DNA of 64,000 nucleotides from Acanthaster planci (GCF_001949145.1 NW_019091374.1:1351657-1415656), one strand, 5' to 3'. Positions 12,301-27,300 are shown, counted from the stretch's first letter. Numbers and translations are program-made. The notes: generated by a model from the letters alone, not told the origin.

Positions 12301-15300
12301 CCTTCCACCCACATCAAGCGCTGCCCTCCAAGACTGCCTTGAAAGCAATGGTGCGGAAAATGGGGTTAGTACTTTTAAGAGCTCCCATCCTGTACACAGT
12401 GCATGCACATGTACTGGTACATGGAAAAGATGTAGAAATGACCTCCACTTGCCAGAGGGGCAAGACAGTCACCGCACCAGAAAGAAGTCTGTAAAACTAA
12501 CAGAGTGTGACAAAGTACTGATGAAGGCCTAACCGGTTCATGAATTTTAGTGATATCAAATTATAAACTCGAGTACATGTGCACATGTACATTAAACATG
12601 CAGGCTCAGGTACATGTACGGGTACATTTATACCATGTGGGCCCTGTATGTGAACAACGAGATGGCATATTGAACATGTACATGTACATGTTTGTACCGT
12701 GCTGTGCCAATAACAACCCAGTGGAGCAACACAATGAACATGTGAACAGGTTTGCACGAATACATGTACATGTACATGTAGGTTGAATAGCTCATGCTGA
12801 AGATGCATGCTGCACTTACGTGTACAGCATCTGACCAACTTTCACGGAGTTACGGTACCTATGCATGCGCATATGTAAAATGTGTATAGGCAATCTCATC
12901 ATGCTCACTGACCCACGTGACCTAACACACATCCACGGACGACGGCATAGGGAAAGACCATGGCACCACACATAGTGCCCTTACAAGTATGAAATAGTTA
13001 TGAAACAGACGCAGACTAAGCACGAGGGGATGGACTTGCATTTAAACGACAACCGTACACGTATCTGGCACAAGTTGTGACTATTATGCCATCGGATAAT
13101 AAAATTTACTGTTATTTTATGTGAGAAAAAATACATCGTGTCCAGTTGCTTACGGTACTAAGGACTTGCCTCGGGCTAGGGCAGAGAGAGCTGATCTGGG
13201 AAAATCTGTGTAGTCTCATGATACTTTAAGGTATTTTGATTGGACCCTGTACATGCTGGTTTTTTTAAGCCACTGGTTAACAACTCATAAATTCTGTATC
13301 ATGTACATGTACATGTACCATAGACGTACTGGTCAAGAGTAGTGTACTTGTGCACAGAGCAGATAAAACCTGGCTGCGTGCTTCTTTCTCTAGTTTCCCT
13401 AAGGTAGACTGTGTTATTTGGTGCATTGCATGCAGAGTCCAGCAATGTCAACATCTCCCATACTGCAGTGTGATTTTCCAAGGATCTGCGCCTTCCAAAA
13501 TGATTACAGAGTGATGTAAATCACTCACACATGCAAATATTGCTTCCCCGACGGCACGTTTCAGGGGCCTCACGTTTAACCCGAACAGCTGACGGACAGA
13601 CTCAGATAACTGCGCTTGTATGTATGTAAATGCCATCGAGACAATTACATGTACAGCGAAGGCTGCCTTGTCTGTCCGCCGAGTAAACTGAGGAAACGTC
13701 TCAGCTGAGAACAACACTGTCCTCTTTTTCGGCCAAGAAGATTGCTTTGCATGTTTCTACATACGGGTAATTCCAGAAATTAGGGGTCCATTTTTTGTGC
13801 GTCCCAGTCACATCTGACATATGATTTTGTAAGTTCAGAAGACATTTCTAATTTCCAAGAGTGATGATTTAATGCAAATTACCTGCCAAACAAGTAGCAA
13901 TAGTTTGAAATCAATTTCAGATATACCGGTATTTCCGTGTCAAATAACAAAGGTCAGATGTAACAGAGACATGAAAATGTCACACATTTGTACCCCTAAT
14001 TTCTGGAATTACGCATCTGTTACTCTAATGAACAAGAGTACTCAAATCTCAAGAGCCAAATGGATTTCAGTGTGTAGGCAAACTGTTTGCCCATGCAGGC
14101 ATACAGTCCATTACATATGTATACATGTGGGGTATTTCCTTTGTTCTCGTGTACAAAACTCCCACACAACATGGACAAAATTTCAAATCACTGCCATTGC
14201 TTGGCAAATCACTGCCAAGCAAGCATTGAGCAAAACTTGTTTATCAAAATGTAAAGTTGAAGTTCAGATTTCTTTCAAAGGCCCGGGCAATGTGAGTCTA
14301 ACCTTTAATACAATTCTTGTAAAATATGCATTTTTGTGTACTTTTTTTGATAACATTTTGTACTCGTATGCTCCTGTTTGTACAACCTGATTTTCAATTT
14401 TTGGTGCCTGTGCATGTACTGGTGTGTGTGTATATTTTGTGGGCACTTGATCCACGTTTAACCGAGCACATCTTCAAAAATTACTTGGGACCTGCTTGGT
14501 GAAAATGTCACAAGTCACCAGAGCCACTTTGGAGTAGTAAAGAAGTCCTTTAAAATAATTTTGCAGTGTGTAAATCAATAGGAACGCACAGCATTTTTCA
14601 CCATGGAGTATCCGCTTCCATCAGGATGGCAAACTGAGTGATACATCAAAACAAAAAGCTGAATTTGTTCTTTTCTGATACAAATGAAAACTAAAAAAGT
14701 GGTGACTTATGGATCATTTTCACAGAGCGGGTCACATTGGCTGCACCTGTACAGTGCATGCCAACATTTGAGCAATTAAATCCAGCTGGACATGGGGGAT
14801 CATTTGCTTGGATGTTCAAAACCTCTTCAAAATCTAAGTGCTTAATTTACAACATGTATTTACACGTACAGTGTATTGTCTTGCAGATGCTTACAGAGTG
14901 ATGTACCATACATCAATTTCTACAACGCTGCAAAATTCGTCAGACATCTCCCACTGGAACCCAGCATTTTACATGTACATGGTGAAATACCGGTATTTTA
15001 AACATGCATGCGCAATTTGCATAACAACAAAGGAATGTACCAATTGGCTCACTGTGTGCTGACCGTGCATGTACATGTACATGCATGCAGTGTACGGTGC
15101 TTGCCAGGACTCTGTATGTATTTTGAATCAAGACAGATTTATGCATATTGCTGCATAATTAAGGTCACTTATTCCCCAGGGATATCTGAATGAGACATAT
15201 CCTATCCAGTAACCACTGGTACTGCACAAGCATGGTCAAACACATTGGTAAACTGTAGCACTGGTGCACTGGTAACCAGCGGTATGGTGGACATATCCAT

Positions 15301-18300
15301 GCACATGTACCTGTACCATGTCTATGATACTACGAACATCTAACAAAAGAAGCACAGTGCTCCAACGATGAGCTTCCATTGTTCTACACTGTGCTTCTTT
15401 TGTTAGATGTTCATACTGTGAATGTATTGATACATGTACACGTAAACATTGCAGTACATGTACATGTTTGAAAAATACATCACAACCTCATTCCATCCCA
15501 CTGAATTAGATTTTGTTAACATACATGTATGACGAGGACTGTACAGACGACCACAGTTTGCCAATTCATGCATGATGTTACTGAACTGGAATTTACTTTC
15601 CACACAAGCATTTTCCCGACACTGCATGCTGTCTTCAGACATAATATCAACTTTGTATTAATCAAACTAGATTCCTTTTCTCCCACTTCTTGATCTGAGG
15701 GTGATCTTCTTGATTCACGTGTATCTGAGGGTTTGATCGAGCTCAAGCCCGCCAGGGTGGGGTAGTTTTTTTGAGTCACTTTTCACAATTTGTACTGCAG
15801 GTACAATGGAAAGGCTGTCCTAGGACTGGGATTTCTGTCAATTTACAAAGTGCCAATCTTTTGCTTGTTCTGTTTAGTGACGCCTTTACACCTCGAATCT
15901 CAACAAGAACAGTTTCTGACTGGTCTGGAGTCCATAACTTGTAATGTGCATTTGTAATTCACAGATCAAATGCAAAACACCAGCTGCACGGTGCTGCTGT
16001 AAATCTGTTTTCACATTTCTCCATCGGCCGAGAGCTTCCTTTCTTCCCTTTTCATGGACTTTCTTATCTCCGACGCACGAACCAGCCATCTGTGAAGCAA
16101 TTTGAACTGGCAGAGGACCTCCGTCTTGCACGCGATGCCGCAACGCCACATAATATTACTGGATACTGTGTGTGGCTGTGTGACCGTTGCATTCTCTATG
16201 CACCGGGACAGTCTGGCTAAATTCATAACACTGCATGCATACGTATTATGAGTCAGGGCCAAGGTTGGAATTTTAATCAGTTGATCACTGTATGAACTGA
16301 GTGACTGACAGTCATCACACACGGTATATCAAAAACGGTACACAGGAAATGAAACTGTCCAAGGACGAAATCGCCAGCACAGATCAGTCTGCCACCTTAT
16401 GAAACAAGTATCACACATTTACATGTACCAGTACACAAACCACTGCATTCATAAACATAAATTTTTTATTACGTGCGAGTGTGCAACGGTTTGTACTGTA
16501 TACATGTACACGTGTACCAATTACTGTACATGAAATTGGTGTTACTGTATATTTACAAAAATTCATAAATACATGCTTAGTCCATTCTCAATGTAATGTT
16601 AAAAGAGCACTCTCCTGAGGCAGTTCTGTCATGTACTACTGTTCCAAGAGCAAATTCTGAAGTTTAAAGTCTCTTGAATTTTTAATCTCAGTCCTCTTGT
16701 CACAAGGTTCTGGTCAGGACAAGGTGGTGGTGATCCAGCTTGTCCCAGTAATAAACCTGGGCAAAACCAGAACAGACCGAGTATAAATTTAGCCCTGTTG
16801 AAAGCACCTGTGTAACCTACGTGTAAACTGTTCAATCCTACAGTGGTACTTCAGGATTTTGACCTAAATGTAGACACACAATTAATGTCTTGGGTATCAA
16901 AGTGAACTTTCAACCCCAGAAAAACAACCAAACATCACGGACACCACACTATTTTTTCTTTGATTACTACTGCACTGGTAAGTTGCTGAGAGCTCTAGAG
17001 CCGTGTATTTTAAGGCCTGAGCTTAAGTACATTGTACTGACGGGGTTCAAGTGCCGCCCACACCTACGCCTATTGTCACCTGGCAAGCGCTTATCTTCTT
17101 TGGGTGGGGGCAACATGCAGGCCAGTTTCTCTGTCTTTTTCAAACATGATGTTGACATTGATAAAAGTTTTCCTCAGTCTTTCTGCCCAGTAAGAACTGA
17201 AACTGTGGTGCCATGACCACATCTGGAAGGAATCTGTTGCACTTGTACATGTAACAATACATGCACATGGGCCTACATGTATGTGCATAAATCCACTGTA
17301 AACGATCACTTGAGAACCAAAGACCACAGTACGTGGACCTGCATGTCTACTGGTATGCAGACAGACGTGTTATTGGTACATCAAAATTGGGTGATATTTA
17401 CTGTACACCAACCATACATGTACAGGAAGATGAAAAAATAAACCATTTTATGAATTTGGTTTACTGACTTACACTGTACATACATGTACATGTATGTACA
17501 GTACTGTCATAAACTGAAATAAATCATTGAAGAAAAAAATTCATAGCAGCAAACTGTCAAAATATCAGATTTCAGTCATATTAAAAACCAAGAATGCTCC
17601 AAATAACCTTCAAAATGGCAAAACAAAAATTAAAAGCAGAATTAAATGGGGTACAAATGAATATTTTCAAGGATTTAAACATGATGATGAAGTACAAATC
17701 AATGTACTCGTACAGGTACAGTGTACATGTACATTTGCCCTTTAATTCTAAAGCACTTTGAAAGTTTTGGTATGATGGAAAGCATGCACTATACCATTAC
17801 AATGACTCTGGGGTTGGCATACCAAGTCAACTTTTCTCAAATTTCGGTCAGATTGTGAATAACAAAACTTGGTCAAAGGTTGTTTTTGACCTTAAAGTTT
17901 TTTGAACCAAGAATCAATGCAATGACTGTACAGTAAGTTTGAGTGGAAAGCGGACAACTTTTTGAGATGTCTGTAGAGACAAAGTACAAGATATTGAACG
18001 TCACCTCAGATTCAGAAGTTGGAATTCCTTTAATTGGTCATTCCCCAATAATGCAGAAAATCACCAGCCGTATTGCACGAATGAACAAAAATGATGCACA
18101 TCTAAGTGCAATGTACATGTACAGTATGTATCAAATAATTTACATGTAAGCACATGCATGCATGTACAACCAACTGGTAATCGGAGTCCAACCACAGGAG
18201 AATTTAAAGCAAATCATACAGCAGATGGGGCACTCAATCTATGCATTATTCATCATTTGGAATTTGCTGGATACACATAGACATTACATGTATGCATTAT

Positions 18301-21300
18301 AGCACCTTTTAATGACACAGAGACCTTGTCCCACATTAATTTTTTTTTACAAAGTTAAGGGGGCCCAGGAGGAAACAGGGTCAACAAACTTTGGTTGTGA
18401 CTGCTCTTATAGAAACCACAACCAAAATGTGATCAAGGCCAATCAACAATTGCATGGCATCACATCACATCACCAGTGTACATACAATGTAGGTTGAAAT
18501 GGTTCACATGATTCACACAATAGTTGGACTATGGAACCATGGCCAAACACCACAGATCCATGAGCAAACTCACGATCAACTGTAGCTGCACTCCAAACTG
18601 ACATTATTACCTACATGTGCATATGGGTCATTCCATGAAAGTAAATTCGGCCATTAAAGACCGGTATCATTGATTTCGAAGTACAAAATCATAGAAAGAA
18701 CGTATCCTTAAAATTTATGACACTTGTAGTGTGCTCATGCTCAGTAAATTTTGACTAATTAAAATTTGCAATTGATTGGAAAAAAATCCAGACGGTTTCC
18801 AAGTTACACCAGATCTTGTTATTGCAATGACCGTTAATCTGTTACCATTATGTAATAATAGGGGTGGTACTGGTACCACGATCCCCTTGGATGAGCCACA
18901 AATTAAACTCCTACATAAACAGGTTTTGAGCACTTTTTTAAACTAAAAACGTTAACCTGCTGTAGTTAAGCAATCACTCCAGTTTGCATACTTCCATGAC
19001 GGTATTAAAATCTAAACATAAAAAGGGAAAATATGGTACATGTACATGCCCCCACTGGTCAAAAAATGGCATAGTCTTGTTGCTAATACATCTAGTTCCA
19101 TATATCCCTCAAGGATTAACGGTAGAGAAATTCCGTGCTGTGAGGAACTGTGCTAGTGAACACAATGTGCAGGCCGCGGGTTCCCTGTTTGCACCCCGAG
19201 CGGGGACAGGATTTTGGCAACATTCCGGCTGGGAAATTGTAAATAAAGGTGCAAAATTTTGTGCATTGTTTTCTGTGAAATCTGACATGATATTTTCAGT
19301 GTATTTTAAATATAATCAGGTATAAATGTGGTAAAGATCAAAACAAATATTGCCATCCATGGGGCCGTACATGGCCACAAGGATTACGCTTCGTTTGGAC
19401 CCTACCATGCCGACCGAATACGGGAAAATGCTCAGCCCGACTGCACGGTAACTGGTCTGGAAAGTCTCCCAAAACGAGTTCATGTACCTACCCTGACATT
19501 CGTTCTTCTGGTGTATTCCCTCCCGAATTGTTTTATATTTGGTAAAATACTTGCCAATCTTTAGAACATAACAAATGAATCTTCATTACATATTGCAACT
19601 CAGAGAAATCTTCGCTGTGCGCTGAAACTCTGTGTGGGTTCCGTGCTACATCCACAACCCGCTACATGTGGCATAATACATGTACCTGAGTACCAGTATT
19701 TCCTTCTCTGCCTGAGTTACCGATATTGCAAAAGTATTACTAGTTATGAGAAACACAGTTAATAATGTGTCCAAACTTGGGGGAAAAATGACACATACAT
19801 GTAAGCGAATTTGAAATTTCAGCTCCTTTGTCACACTTTGTTATCCAACTTCATGGAATGACCCATATGTACATGTACTGGTATTCCACATCCATTGAAA
19901 TCAGTACCCTACAAGTACAGTAAAATCTCGATAACTCAAAGTCGGTTAACTCAAAACTCCTCTTAACTCGAAGAATAATTAATTCCTGCCAAAAGAATAG
20001 GCTTTTATGTACAAAAACATATCAGTAACTCAAACAGCTCATGTTATCGGATTCCTTTACCTTGAAGTTTTTGTGTAGCAGATCCAAAAGAAACTGCCAC
20101 CAAAATACTTCCAGAAAGTGCAAACAGAACACGGGTCTAGTTATGAATCATTTCTGACACGCACACTTTGTCTTTTCACATTGGAACACTTGCAAGCGCG
20201 CTACAATGACGATCGATCTAGACACGTAAACCACACCATGACCGCAAAATCTGACTTGCAGGAATTGGCCCAATTGTTACCATGGGCCCATTGTAGCCAC
20301 GCACAGCGGACCAACCACGTGACTGCAACGCAGAGCTTTTGCGTAGCCAAATCTCACTCCCAAAAAATATACAAAAAGTTGAAAATAAAGAACGAAGAAC
20401 AAAAAACAAAAACAGACACCAACAGCATTTTTGTTTTTTTTTCAAAATTTTATTGAAGTGCAAAAAGGTGCACCCTCATGTGATGAAAAAGTCGTCTGAC
20501 TCATCGGGAAACCCCGCCCGAGTACGCATGTGCGAGGCGCTGTGTTGCCGGGTGGTATCAGAAATGGGACCACCACAATGCGTCACATTTTGGATTCCAA
20601 TACTGGTGGACCACTTAGATGCCATAGTATGTAGTATTGTATCTATCGGTATGTAGCTAGATTCTTGTTTTTCTTTCTTTTTCATAATTTTTTTATCAAG
20701 TACTATGGTCTGTTTACGATGTATGGCATGTTCCATGGAAGTTTTCCTTTCTTTTTGGGTGAAAGATTGATACCCCCGGAGAATTTCTTGTTAAAAGAGG
20801 AAACAATATCTCACACTAGACCAGTTCCTGTTTCCAATGATCCAGCTTGGTGCTACTGAAGAAGACAGCGACCAGTCTACAGTGCCAAAACTACATGTAA
20901 AACCTACGTGTTTCTTTTCAGCCAAAGTGTATTTTGGAATGGAGACATCAGAACTTAACCAGTAACTTTATGAAACAGTGATTTTTTGGGGTGTCTTGCG
21001 CTGTTGGTGTGAGCCATGCAGAGGGGGAGGATAAATTAAAATGTCAGCCGTAAAGCCGACCAAAATAAAAACAAAGGAGTAGGAAGGAGAGCTTGACGGG
21101 TGACAATTATTGACGTGACTTGAGTCTAGGTGGCACATAACATGGTAGTGGATGACTGGCAACAACATTAATTGATTGCAAAGGGCCACAATATCTGCAA
21201 TGAAGTCCTTATCCCTAACACCCTTGGCCTTTTTACTAGGAACCATCCTCAATCCTCCGAAATCCTCTGTTTTTCAACATGAAAAAATTGCATTCAGCCC

Positions 21301-24300
21301 AAATCTTCCCAAATTTCTTGAAAATGTCATTTGGAGGTGTTCCTAACTGCCCAAATCCGTCAAAATCCTCCGGCAATTCCTGTCATTATGTTGAGGCAGT
21401 GCGAATGGCACTCTTGAGTAGTGCCGTTGATTCAAAAGAAATATCAGGCTGAATTTGTGCTAGACTATGCACAGAAAAGATAAGGTCTAATCCAAGACCT
21501 TCACGTATGGCATCCTTCAAAATCAGGCATGCAATTTTTCCATACACCCTGAATCCTCCAAATACCTCCACTTTGCAGAAAAGGATTTTGGAGGATTTGG
21601 GTGGATTAGGGTTAATCAACTGGTCTGCATTACATGGGAAGACTTTTCAGGGAATACATGTAGATCAACCAGTTAGCTTTGCTGGTGATCTGGATGAGTC
21701 CTGTGACCTACCAATGACCTGCACTGGTTACAAAAATGATTGTCATAACTGTGGTGGCGCTTTGTGATTTGACACAACTGTCTTGCCAAATGGACATCAT
21801 GCAAATGTTCAAACTCACTGGCGGGCACACGCAAGATTTCTAACCCCCAGTTCTTTGTGATCATTCTTGGGGATTCCAATCATTAATTTTTCAGGGATTA
21901 GTATATTTAGACCATTTTTTGAGCTCGGAACTGGGATGAAAGTACTCTTCTTTCAAAGAGATGATCAAAGATTTAACTAAGCAAAGTTAAGTTTCTTTTT
22001 TCTATTGGAACAAGGTTAGGTCCTACACTTTAAAATTATCTGAATGGGATCCAGTTATTTTTGGGGGGTTTGGGGGTTTATGACCTAATTTCTTCCGCGG
22101 AAGTTAAACAGTGGGAAAGCCCATTGTAAAAGGAAAAGTCATTGTCACTCTTATGATTTCCTTTGGAGAAGCCAATTATGAGAAAAATATCATTTTTACA
22201 TGTACAGTAACCCACATGACCCCAAACCCTTAAGAGCCAGATCTCTTACATGTAGATCAGACAATGCATTTAATGGATTGGCTAAGTAAATAATGCACTG
22301 GTCCTTTCTGGAACCTTAAAATACATGGATACATGCATGTACAATTTGAGTACACATGAAATTCACTTGTGTGCACATGAGGTTTGGGAACACAACCCCA
22401 AACTTGCAGATCTAACGCCCACCCGTGACATGCAGGGCGACGTCAATCCGTGTACACGTACTTGCGGTCTTACAATGCATGAGAGAACGGTGTACAACAT
22501 GCCTGGGCAAAGGAATAATAGACGGACTACAGTGCATGCAGTGGGTGCTTTTTGTTGGAAGAGGCACAATAGGTATTCAATGTATTATCTAAGGGTTATG
22601 TAACTCAGGTCTGGGTACTTTACATTACAGCTTACATTACACATACAAGTCTACATGTACATGTACTAATGCTATTTTGTTCCCAGTTTCATGGAAGGGT
22701 CAAACTTCAAGGGGCAGAGGATTTTGCAACGACACCCCTTTCCTGGCAGTGATCTTCGTCATGCCATACATTTGCAACAAGCGAATGGCGAAGTGCTTAG
22801 TGCACAATAGGCAGTGCATTATAAATGGCAAGTTAAAGGAACCATGTAATACACGTGGGTGTTTTAATGACTTGAAAATGTGAATCACAGCTCCGGTACA
22901 ATATACATGTACATGTATTCTATAGCATAAAAAGAGGAATTTTAACATTTGAGATTTTAAGCTGATGTAAATTGTAAGTTAGTCTTGCATAAAAGCGTGA
23001 TGGCATTCAAGGCAGAACAAGACAATGTCTCCACAGCTTTGTGTACAATACACCACACTTTTCTCGATGTTTTGGAAGTCCAGCTACATGTATACTTATT
23101 TTTTTTAAGTTTAACAACTGGCTGGAGAATAATAGTCAATATTTAATTGTTAATTGGTGATTTAAAAGATTGATTTTTGTACTGTTCTTTTGACAAGGAG
23201 TGCCTTTCACATATGACAACATTAAATAGAACCCTTGCGCATACACATATGACATTGATAAAAGTACATTGTATTTTGTAAAAACTGAAAAAGAAAATAA
23301 AAATACCTCCTTTTCAGTTCCAATGAAGAGTCAGATCTTGTTTGTATACATGTAGTAACAGATACAATGTACATGTAGTAACATATGAAAACAAGTTGAG
23401 CTGAATATCCATAGCATGTTTCCTTTAAAGGTCTTAACTTAAGGCATTGATAGTACAAAGTACAGTAAAATCTCGATAAATCGAAGCTCAGGGAAATGGA
23501 CAAAAAGTTCGAGTTATCCGACGTTCGAGTTATTGAAAGTTACATGCTTCAGTGCCTTACTGGCTTACGGCAGTTGGCCTGCAAGNNNNNNNNNNNNNNN
23601 NNNNNNNNNNNNNNNNNNNNNNNNNNNNNNNNNNNNNNNNNNNNNNNNNNNNNNNNNNNNNNNNNNNNNNNNNNNNNNNNNNNNNNNNNNNNNNNNNNNN
23701 NNNNNNNNNNNNNNNNNNNNNNNNNNNNNNNNNNNNNNNNNNNNNNNNNNNNNNNNNNNNNNNNNNNNNNNNNNNNNNNNNNNNNNNNNNNNNNNNNNNN
23801 NNNNNNNNNNNNNNNNNNNNNNNNNNNNNNNNNNNNNNNNNNNNNNNNNNNNNNNNNNNNNNNNNNNNNNNNNNNNNNNNNNNNNNNNNNNNNNNNNNNN
23901 NNNNNNNNNNNNNNNNNNNNNNNNNNNNNNNNNNNNNNNNNNNNNNNNNNNNNNNNNNNNNNNNNNNNNNNNNNNNNNNNNNNNNNNNNNNNNNNNNNNN
24001 NNNNNNNNNNNNNNNNNNNNNNNNNNNNNNNNNNNNNNNNNNNNNNNNNNNNNNNNNNNNNNNNNNNNNNNNNNNNNNNNNNNNNNNNNNNNNNNNNNNN
24101 NNNNNNNNNNNNNNNNNNNNNNNNNNNNNNNNNNNNNNNNNNNNNNNNNNNNNNNNNNNNNNNNNNNNNNNNNNNNNNNNNNNNNNNAATTGGCCTGCAA
24201 AAACTTCGAGATAAGCGGCTTTAGTGGTATTGACGTTTCGAGTTACGGATAGTTTATTGTACATAAGGGCCTATTCTTTTGTTGGGAATACAGAAAGACA

Positions 24301-27300
24301 TCGAGGTAAACGGAGTTTCGACTTAACGGGCTTTGACTTATCAAGATTTTACTGTACCAGCGATATTAGTGAGTTAGACCAGAAGAAATGCTCCCAAGTA
24401 GATACCGGTAACTTGCATCTAGTTCAGTGGTTGAGAAACTCACTTTATACATGTAAGTTAAGGTTAGTACATCTCTGCTTCGATTCCTGCCGAGACTAGT
24501 TTTGTTCTAACTCTCATCATAATTTTGTTAAAAAGATCAACAAGAAGTTGGAGTTTTAAAACATTCAAAAGTTTGTTGATTGCAAAATTTACACATATTA
24601 AGGAAGAAATTGAGGAGAGGTGAATAGGTGGAAAGGGAAACATCACTTCTTGGTCAGAAAACACTAAAGCCAACAAAAAATTCTCTAAAAATAATCAAGC
24701 CCCAAACAGCAATTTTGACTGATTCCTGTAAACAGCGTGTCTGTGTTCTGCTGTACTAAGCACAGCGTTTGTCTGGCTACCAGTGCAAATCAAATGGAGT
24801 TGAATTCATTTTAAGTTTTACGTCACAGTGTTTACACCAGAGGACTTGATTTCAAAACTTCTCTCAACAACACTTGAGAATTTGGTACATTTTTTGACTG
24901 ATGTATTTTAAAGCACCTAAGAAATAGCTTTTAAAAATATAAGTCACGAAAAAAAGAGCACAAAGTTGACAGAAAATGATGAGGAAAGTTTGGCTATCTT
25001 CATTCTCTTGCCGTTTATAATCACTCTCACTATGCCAGCATATCTGCCAGGTCTTACACCTTTCAACCACTGAAAATGATCTTTAAGTTTGGCTGCATCA
25101 AAAATTTGAGTACAATATGTTCTTAACTTTATCCATTCAATCAAACGGGCTCGCTCTCTCAGTTGCCATCTTTAAAATAAGGTCGTTGAACAATATGTCA
25201 CTTGACCCCTCATCGTCTCGACGGCTGTTCCATGTCAAGACATATGTAATAAACGGACTGAGCGATAAGATACTACATGTACTAATGGACTCTTCCAAAA
25301 CTTTGGCAGCAGTTTAGATGTCTTGACAAGGAACAGCCAAGTCAAGAACAGTCAAGTGACGTATTGTTCAACGACCTTATTTTGAAGATGGCGACTGAGA
25401 GAGCAAGCCCGTTAGATTGAATGGACAAAGGCAAAAAGACTGGAAAATACCTGAATAACGTGAGTGAAATCATTCAATAAATGGTTTTTAGAAAGCGGAA
25501 AGGTCAAGGATCATGTTCATGTGCAAAAGAAATTGCGCCCACGATAAGTGGGTGTGCCGAAAATGTTCAGTACGCCGACACGACATTGCGTATACGGATG
25601 TGTGGCTAAGGATGGATCGGGAGTGAGAGTCCGTGCCACACTAGTGGGGCTAGTGCGTAAACAGTCTGAGCCTGTCAAAATTGATGGCTCTAGTGCCATT
25701 ATAGTGGTATTGTACACTTGGGAACCCCTATTTTTTGTCATTTTAATTTTATAAAAACTAGTCAGTCTTCCTAAATGCAATGCTCTCTTTATTGCGCTGA
25801 CCCTTTTTTTGGTGTTAGGCCTATGTATTAAAACAGTTTCCCCTCATAATTTCCCTTAAATTTCACAAATCTGTCCACTTTTCAAAACGTTAGCCCCACA
25901 GTTATTGAGCGTGAAAGATGATGTCATTGAGTCTTGATTCTTCTCTCTGATTGGTCACTTGGTGGCTATGCCATATTTCACACTTGAAACTCAAAGGGGT
26001 AAAAATAGTCTTCCGCTCCATGAAGAAAATCTGAATTGACTAAACTCTAACCCTCTAGCCTCCATGTACATCAATGCGCCTAAAATTTCATTATTTATAC
26101 ACTGTGAATATATCCCACACTTTACTGAAATGGTTTCAGTTGCAAATCATGTTGCAGCAAAAAAGGAGGAAAACATGCAAATCCCTGTACAAAGTGAATG
26201 AAGAGTTGCCTCTTGGACTAGATGTGAGTGCAATAAATGGAAAAACCTCCGACGGCAAGTGAATCAGAAAGTTAAAAGTAGGTCTCCTCTCTTCCAAGAT
26301 GGATTGGGTCCCCAAACTTTACAATCCCCATTGAAGTTCCAGTTCCACAAACTCAATATGCTCAAGTACAAATCACAAGAGTTTATAATCACTTCACGGC
26401 ATAAAACCCAAAAATAAACTCTGGCGTGATCTGACCTGATCGCACGTACACTTCAAGTAAGGTTTAGCTGGTTGTTAAGCCTCGTAATCTAGTAGTGTAA
26501 ACGAGCAGTGACGTACACGGCAGTTTGTACCTGCTGTCCGTACCGTACATACACACGTACGTTTCATTCCGCAAGATCGGCAGCATTTCGCAAATAAATC
26601 CAAACTCTCAGAATCTTACCTTGAGATAAATGAATCGGAAAAATATTCCACCAAGATGACAAAACTTTATGACAATCGCATTCCAAAACACAGTCGATCC
26701 ACATTCAGCAAAACTGTGAAAAAACACAACCAATTTCCAGCTTGCACCTCGCCAAGAAATTGATTGACTGGCACTCGTGCACACCCCTTAACTTGCTGAT
26801 AAATTACAAAATCGTAAGAGTTAAACAACAGAGGGCGCCCATGTACTGTATCTTAAGTTGGCAAAGCATCCCGCCCGGGAAAACATCACACCAACTTGTG
26901 CACCCTGTCTGAGGTTACGTTCAGTTCAATTTATTTTCCACGTAATATTATATGTCAGATAGTGTCCCCACTCTCCAGTCTTTATTTTCTATGGTTGCAA
27001 AAGTTGAGTGTTGAGCTGTCCAAAAAAATCTTTAAACACGAATAAAATCCAAACTTTTTTTCACCAGGTGAAAGGGGCAAAACGAACTGTTTTTGACGTG
27101 AAACTCGTAGAAACCGAAATAAACTTGCTCAAACACAAAAAATCTTATCTTATCCAGTTCATAGTTGGACAAATTTAGTTAGGAAATTTAGTTTCAAAAT
27201 AACTTCCTTCTTTTATTCATTCTTGCCATCTGGGCCAGCAAGAAGTGGATTCAATCAATTACAAGTAATTACTCAACTATTTTATCTCGTTCAACTCGTC

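Larger units (their letters stand above)
10400..18180. repeat. Cluster of dispersed palindromic TGTACA / CATGTACATG repeats
   Basis: Short runs such as TACATGTACATGTACATG recur at about 10.68, 11.13, 11.52, 12.67, 12.76, 13.30, 15.07, 15.46, 16.50, 17.48, 17.72 and 18.11 kb. They are mostly 10-24 bases. The unit is a self-complementary hexamer, so each copy reads the same on both strands. Occasional copies occur across the rest of the window. Confidence 0.85.

Noticed and set aside
10400-12800. CRISPR-like or satellite array from repeated TACATG units
   Set aside because: Units are irregularly spaced and of variable length, with no spacer structure, in an animal intron.
23496-24264. Long open frames of 211-242 codons on both strands
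   Set aside because: Nearly all residues are unknown because they cross the N-gap. They are artefacts.
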